From Gnetum montanum (taxonomy: Eukaryota > Streptophyta > Gnetopsida > Gnetales > Gnetaceae), in assembly GCA_015680685.1 (NCBI GenBank), contig MNCI01002984.1, positions 586,248-650,247 of the forward strand: DNA of 64,000 nucleotides, given 5' to 3'. Numbering within the stretch: position 1 is the stretch's first letter; each line of letters begins with the position of its first letter. Made by a program: the position numbers and the translations under genes. The notes below the pieces were generated by a model. The model saw only the letters and a program-made list of their open reading frames with translations. It ran no database searches and was not told where the DNA came from. Below, piece after piece: positions 58,394 through 64,000 of this stretch.

Positions 58394-59400
58394 GTTTAAT
58401 AGTTTAATTTTTCACATTAACTAACACTTAACACAAGGTTCTACCTCTTATCTCCCTAATTTGCTAAACATTATTAAACTTTTGGTTATTTTCTTAGCAA
58501 ACAAGGAGCAACCAACTCGAGAGACCTATCCAACTCATCGAACGAACACCAATCTTCCTAAAAAGTGGAAGGCAAATGAACCTCAAGCCTTGATCAGCAA
58601 ATATCTTAAATACACCGTAATTGTCGGGGTAAATGCAATTTCGCTGGTGTATGCCTGATGAGATGACAACTCTAAAAAGTTGAGTGCCTTGCCTAGTTAT
58701 CATTATCATATGATTCCTATGGTATGGCCTTGAAATCTTGCTGGGCAGAGTATAATTGCTGCCCGGCTGATTCAACGGCTCGTCTTTCGTTTTCAGGCAG
58801 CTGTAGCGCTAAGCTCCTATGGGCATGGGAATTATCCAAATACAAACCTGGAAAAGGAAAAAAAAAAAAAAAGACCCCTCCACCCGACGCCCGACTACTA
58901 TCTCCTTTCATCGAACTATAACTATAAATCATTGCAGTGTACGTTGTTGTCTGCATAAAAAAACTGCCAAGTACATGGTGCACATTCAACACAGAAAGTG
59001 CAAATAATCTAATAGATCTTTTAAAGAATTAGATGCATGTAAATGAAAAATTGGTAGTTTAATATAATATCACTTAAATGAAAACTACTACTGGAAGCGG
59101 TTTTGCTCACCTACCAAACCTCCCAAGACCCAGACGAACACTGTCAACCCTCCCCGGACCCCAGAAGACCAAGACCAAGGTCGCTCCAGGTGATGATCCT
59201 TATTTCTACCTTAAATGAGCAATCTTGGTGATGATCCTTATTTTCACCTAAAGTGCAGTCTTGATTGCATATGGTCCCGATGACAATATAAATGGAATTT
59301 AAATGTAATACTGCGTACATTACAGCTCTTGATATCTTATGCGATTTAGATACTTTCTTCTACATAAAACAATTTGTACTCGAGTACTATTGAAAATAAA
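58394..59400. other. Unassigned 3' flank of the UBP6-like gene
   Basis: No gene is recognised. The block 58700-58920 is GC-richer and includes an A-run of about 15 at 58858-58873. The block 59089-59265 is CpG-containing with a 37-bp imperfect duplication (GGTGATGATCCTTATTT at 59189 and 59226). Confidence 0.4.
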
Positions 59401-59404
59401 TAAA

Positions 59405-59601
59405 AATTGGCAGCAGCATTTACTCCATTATTCATTTTGCTAAAAATTGACACTCCCATGAAATTATAACATATCTTTCAGCATTTGTCCATTTTCATGT
59501 CAGATACTCAATTTCAGATTCCGCCTAGTCACACTACGAAATCATAAAAACCAAGAATACTTCTTCCATTGTAGAACAGTTCAGCGAATCTGGATTTTCC
59601 T
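59405..59601 (-). other. Probable 3' UTR of the UBP6-like gene
   Basis: Directly after the stop the minus strand is AT-rich with no competing frame. An AATGAATAATGGAG stretch near 59430 could serve as a weak poly(A) signal. The end point is an estimate. Confidence 0.4.
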
Positions 59602-62600
59602 TCAAGGATTAGTCACGGTCCGTCCTTTGTACAGACATATGTACGCCATATGCCAATCTCCTAAGAAATACATAAAAGGTAATGAACAAAATGATCCAGA
59701 TGGAATTTGTCAAGTTACAAATAAACTACATCTTATACTGTACCTCCGCCAGAAAGCCTTGTGATATCTTCTTCCCTCTGCTGAATAGGATTCTCATCAT
59801 CATATTCTATCCATTTCCCTGCATAATACGAAATACAACAAATCAATGGCCGAGCTAAAGATCAGATTTCCACTGCGCAGTTGGATCCAATGGTAACTGT
59901 CAAACAAGGAAGCAGGTACGTTTTTAATAGGTGAGAGAACATCGTTGATACGGCCATTGCTCACCATTTTCTTGCTTGACCCATGCAACGTAGTGGCCTG
60001 AATCAGCGCTGCGACCTTTATGCGTAAGCACCGCAACCAAATCATACACCCCAGTTAAATATTCTTGTTTCTGACCATCTTGACCTGCTGTGTCAGAAAA
60101 TTGACAAAAATCACACCTACATAATAAAAGAGGCTTAGGAAATGCATAATGGTATTCTATCGATCAAAACGATACTCGCTTCTCCACAACAATAGCATTG
60201 ACCCAAAAACTTTGTTGAATAGGAAATAATACAAGTGAAAAAGGAAAACAAAATAACACAGTTACTTCCAGTGTTGCAGATAAAATGATTCTATGCAGGG
60301 TTAATGCTATGGTAAATTCTGCATGGTAATTAGTCACGGAAAGGTCACTAGCAAAAAGTAACGGATCTTTTACAAGTCTTTATAATGATAGTATATTAGA
60401 ATCAATCATTTCAAGTGATAGTAAGGCTCTTATTTAGGTTTAAAGCCTTGACACAACCACTTAAAAAAGAGTTTAGACTTTCACTCATTCACTGACCTTC
60501 CCCTGCAAGATGAGCATTCCGGGTGATACCTTTTTTGAAAATATTTCATGGAAGATGGTAAGTTATAGTCTAAATTTTATACTAGATTGAACAACATTAG
60601 TTTGTTTTCAACATAAACCAGTGTCAGAAGACACACATAAAATGCCGAGATGAACTAGCTTCTATAATCTATATGATTTTGAACGTTAAGAGAGCAACAT
60701 TCATTATTTCATATTAACTATCGCTTATAAAGACAAGAATGAAGAACTTGATTTCTACGTATAAATAAGAAATTTCAGAGAAGTACACAAAAACTCAAGG
60801 ACAAAACTTGCATACCCAAAGAAGAGTTACCACCAGCAGAAGAATCAACGTTTGTCAATGACACCTGAAATGTTCACCAGACAGTGACAGTATTAGATGA
60901 GAGAAAATGGAAAAATATGATAAAATGCTCAAACAGAGCTTCCAAGTATAGAGAGCATTTTAAACCAGATGTAATTTTCTTAAAAAGCAACAACATTTTT
61001 CAAAAAAGAGTTCACAGTAAACAGTTACGTGATTGATAGGCAGAGGCCTCTTAAAAAATTAAGAAACCAACACAAGAGACTTAATTTTTGAATATATATA
61101 ATACCGCATGATATGTAAACCACATGTCATAAGTTCAACTCTAATGGACAACACTGAGTTATGTATAAATTTCTGTAAAATGGAATTTCCAATAGATCCA
61201 CAGGGTCCCAGTGAACTTACTTAAAATACATTCAGTTTCATAATACACAATGCAAAAACACTTTTAAAGATAACTCTAATCAAAAGAATAGTGTAACTTT
61301 GTTGTTAAACTGGAATATACAATTTAATTAAAAGCTCTATGCAAATATGTGGGGCCATCCAGTCAGGTATACGTGCACATGCAGGTGTGTGACACTTATT
61401 GACGCATACGTAATTCATGAATCGGCTACTGAATGTCTAAATTAGATGCTACTCGATTCAAGGTAAGCCAAAAGGTCTTTCAAGAAGAAACAAAAGAAAG
61501 ACAATTACCTCTGCACTTTTAGTTTCTGTGGTGTTATTGCTTTTAAGTCCAAGTTTCTCATTCTCTTTGGTCCTAAGAACCTGTTCAAAGGTTGGGTTTG
61601 CAGTTAATGATTGCATAGGAGCAACAACAAATATGGTCGCAATACTACAACTTGATGGTTGTCTTAAAAAGGTTACAATTGTGAATATATACATACCTGT
61701 CTTGGTTCTTTTAACTTCTCACGAAGGTCATCAGAGCAGAACTCTAAGACATCCAACTCCAAAGGGTAATCAACTTTCTATGTTCAAACGAAAGGAAAGT
61801 GAATGTCAATTGAAGGCATCAACCATATGGGAAGGGAGACTGATCTTTTTGAAAAAAAAATGACACTCACCCTCAAAATTTTTGCTTTTTGATTTGATTC
61901 TCTTTTCCAAAAGAAGCGTACAAATTGTACTGTTAAATACCTGCCCAATGGATTACAGAATTGGCCATGTCCCATTTGAAATAAGTAATAGACACATCAA
62001 ATTCCAAAAAATGCTAATTACCGAGGAAGTGTGTTAATACGGGATTCTTTCAGATAGACTGCGCTTCTACCCAATGAAGGAGATACCTTTTCCAGTTCAG
62101 ATCGCAAGCCCTACAAAACATAACAAAAAGTTACGAGTTTTAACTTACATGATTTCCTAAAACATTAAGCACCAATGCTAGAACCAGAGAATGACAAAAA
62201 CTTGTCCATTTCTATTAGCAACAATGAAAATTTTCTAGCGTTGAACTAGAAAAAACTCACAATTCTAAAAATGATTGTTGTAATGACCAAAACGTGACAA
62301 AGGATATTCTTGTATCTTAAAAAGTCATGTCTGACTGTATTAACCAGGTAACGAATATATATATTTTAAAGGACAAAATCATACAAAAACAAATATTTAG
62401 TGTTGTTACAATATCTACTTCCTTGTTCCTGAGCTATAACTTTTTATGCTTGGCATTGGTAAGAAATTAATTCCACCAGTCAGAGAGCACAAAAAGTCTG
62501 CCTATCAAAAATGATAGATAGCAAAACTGCTATAGAAACTAGATAATCCAAATGCCGGAGCACAACAGCATACTCATTACTTTAAAGTTCAGGACTAATT

Positions 62601-63529
62601 TACAATACTTGATGACATCCAGGCAAAAGATCAGTTAATCCTTCTAAGAAATTAAATATTTAAATTAGTTGGGAGTTTATTAACGAGCTAAACCATTAAA
62701 TTATTTGGGATTATTAGAATTTTATAGTTCTGTATTAAGATGTTCTTCAGTGCTTTCATATTTCAATTAATTTTAAAAATCAAACTGATTGTTAAGTCTT
62801 TAGAAAATAAATAAACAAAACAAATATGTCGGTGATGCATTGCTCACTTGGTTAGAGCATGCAGTTTGTGGTTTACAAGTCACAGGCTCGATTCCAAGGG
62901 GTATACTAAGACATATGCCACATAGGAGCATCGTAGAAATATACTGTTCAGGAACTTATGGTATCAGGCAGAAAGCCAGTCATAGTATGTCAGGAACTAT
63001 GGTATCAGGCAGAAAGCCAGTCATAGTATGTCAGGAACTATGGTATCAGGCAGAAAGCCAGTCATAGTATGTCATTGTCAAATCCTTTGCCTACCTCAGC
63101 CCATTATAGATGGGATAAAGACACCAAGATGATGATAAGATAACCAAAATAAATACATATAATAGACATTCATTTTTCTGGGTAAGAAAGATTACATGTT
63201 TAAGACCTTCATGCAAATGATTGACCTCCTGAGATATGTGACATTTCAATGAGTACACAGATTCTGTCTCTGAACTTTCCTCACCACTTTCAGAACATCG
63301 CATCCTGTATTTTAAAATGTCAAATATTATCAATTCTGAAGTCTGATTAATCAAAAACTTATAACTATAAATTATTTTAGGCAGCACCATAAAATATCAA
63401 ATATTATCAATTCTGAAGTCTGATTAATCAAAAACTTATAACTATAAATTATTTTAGGCAGCACCATATCCCTCTTTGTTGGTATTTATACTTTCATCAT
63501 CATGCAGTCTCAATTGAAGAATTCGTTGA
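59602..63529 (-). CDS. UBP6: UBP6/UBP7-type ubiquitin carboxyl-terminal hydrolase (C-terminal exons; 5' part outside)
   Basis: A deubiquitinating cysteine protease of the USP14/Ubp6 family, which associates with the proteasome and trims ubiquitin chains. Exons on the minus strand, in coding order: 63465-63529, 63196-63304 (or to 63335), 62022-62110, 61871-61940, 61697-61777, 61509-61580, 60816-60864, 59965-60084, 59744-59818, 59602-59660. Reading phases agree at every junction except the first. Diagnostic segments are SLKCHISQEVNHLHEGLKH, YLTVQFVRFFWKRESNQKA, KVDYPLELDV, THKGRSADSGHYVAWV (His box with the catalytic His) and GGGDWHMAYICLYKGR before the stop at 59602-59604. The ubiquitin-like domain and catalytic Cys box must lie right of 64000. 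The less conserved linker (60816-61580) varies among plants. No premature stop was found. UBP6 and UBP7 cannot be told apart here. Confidence 0.93.
62111..63195 (-). other. UBP6 intron of 1085 bp holding a SINE
   Basis: Begins GTAATC after codon ...LKH and ends TTTTGTAG before GLRSELEK. Phase 0. It is the largest complete intron in view; the others are 81-731 bp. Confidence 0.85.
62831..63145 (+). mobile_element. tRNA-derived SINE with internal 41-bp triplication
   Basis: An A box TGGTTAGAGCATG (62849-62861) and a B box GGCTCGATTCC (62885-62895) have normal spacing for a tRNA head. The body contains three head-to-tail units at 62951-62992, 62993-63033 and 63034-63074 (start GGAACTATGGTATCAGGCAG), almost identical. 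It lies antisense to the host gene. The downstream end is uncertain and no target duplication was established. Confidence 0.65.
63314..63467. repeat. 77-bp tandem duplication at a UBP6 exon-intron border
   Basis: Units 63314-63390 and 63391-63467 differ at one base (G at 63319, A at 63396). The right unit covers the 3' end of the first visible exon and its donor; the left unit repeats that donor inside the intron. Confidence 0.9.
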
Positions 63530-64000
63530 CTGTAAAATGAAAACAAATTTGGATTTGGAAACAGAATAAAAGAATTGACAATAAAAAAACAGTTTTTTAT
63601 GGTGCCGATGCGCTCATGTTTTCTTTTTATGGTTTCAAAACAAGAGAAAGAAATAGCCACTAGAAGAATTGGCAATCATGCATGAAGAAGAAGATGCTTT
63701 TAACTCCAACAGCCAAAACCTTGATTGATTTATGAATAAAAATAATTAATGATGTGTGCTATAATATTGATTATATATTAGAATTCAAAATACATAATTT
63801 AATGCATTCTTCAGCTCACAACGGAAAAGAGTCGTATAATCGGAACAATGGCTGAGTACAGAAATCAACACTGATTTTCAGACAGACAGAACAATCTTAA
63901 AAGAAATATTCATTCTACAAAAAGCAATAAAGCAAACAACCACCTATGAGCCAAATAAAAATTCAACAAATACTACAAGAGGAAAAAGAGCAAACAATTC
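63530..64000 (-). other. UBP6 intron sequence running off the window
   Basis: The acceptor CATTTTACAG at 63530-63539 begins the coding part. Beyond it no segment of the Cys box or of the preceding helix was found up to 64000, so this is the 3' end of an intron of at least 470 bp. Confidence 0.7.

Noticed and set aside
62831-62905. A functional tRNA gene
   Set aside because: The A and B boxes are good, but I could not pair an acceptor stem or find a proper anticodon arm, and repeats follow directly; a SINE head fits better.

Overview
The window looks like intergenic sequence from a large, repeat-rich seed-plant genome. A gymnosperm would fit (Athila- and Tat-like Ty3/gypsy elements dominate and copies are heavily decayed), but the species cannot be fixed from sequence alone. 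One host gene is recognisable: the 3' part of a UBP6/UBP7-type ubiquitin-specific protease gene on the minus strand at the right edge (59602-63529, continuing beyond 64000). Its exons are intact, with GT-AG introns; one junction beside a 77-bp duplication is ambiguous. Almost everything else is nested, mutated retrotransposon sequence. Layout: (1) 1-12543, element A, an Athila-like Ty3/gypsy element on the minus strand whose 3' end lies left of the window. A tRNA-Asp-type primer site and a 5' LTR are at its right end, and a solo LTR of another family (8847-10574, degenerate 5-bp target duplication) sits in its gag. (2) 13743-22650, element F, a poorly recognised minus-strand LTR element. Its 3' LTR is split by D1 (13796-19452), a gag-only Ty1/copia-like element flanked by a perfect TTCAT duplication. 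(3) 22650-24800, unassigned. (4) About 24800-32250, element B, a Tat-lineage Ty3/gypsy element on the plus strand with a second, archaeal-type RNase H, a minisatellite of about 22 units in its 3' UTR, and a 3' LTR of the same family as the solo LTR in A. (5) 32251-43099, element C, on the plus strand and of the same family as A. It lacks its 5' LTR and leader and begins where B ends. After pol both A and C carry an extra coding region in the env position, which looks like a plant-transposon-type domain followed by a coiled coil rather than an envelope protein. (6) 43100-47550, unassigned, with SINE-like fragments. (7) 47551-52874, D2, a second gag-only copia-like element of the D1 family with a truncated 5' LTR. 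(8) 53039-58393, element E, a complete-length but decayed Ty1/copia element with a LINE-like insertion bounded by 15-bp duplications. (9) 58394-59601, unassigned 3' flank of the host gene. (10) 59602-64000, the UBP6-like gene, with a tRNA-derived SINE in one intron. How the parts relate: D1 landed in F, B-family elements landed in A and against C, and the LINE-like copy landed in E, so F, the A/C family and E are older than their guests. In-frame stops in the pol genes are very often TAG where the family has Gln (CAG), consistent with decay of methylated CHG sites. The most unusual items are the gag-only family D1/D2 with its arrays of GACGTC-derived palindromes in the LTR, the palindromic modules in the B-family LTR, the B minisatellite, the env-position coding region of A and C, and the GC-rich, intron-like coding remnant of F.
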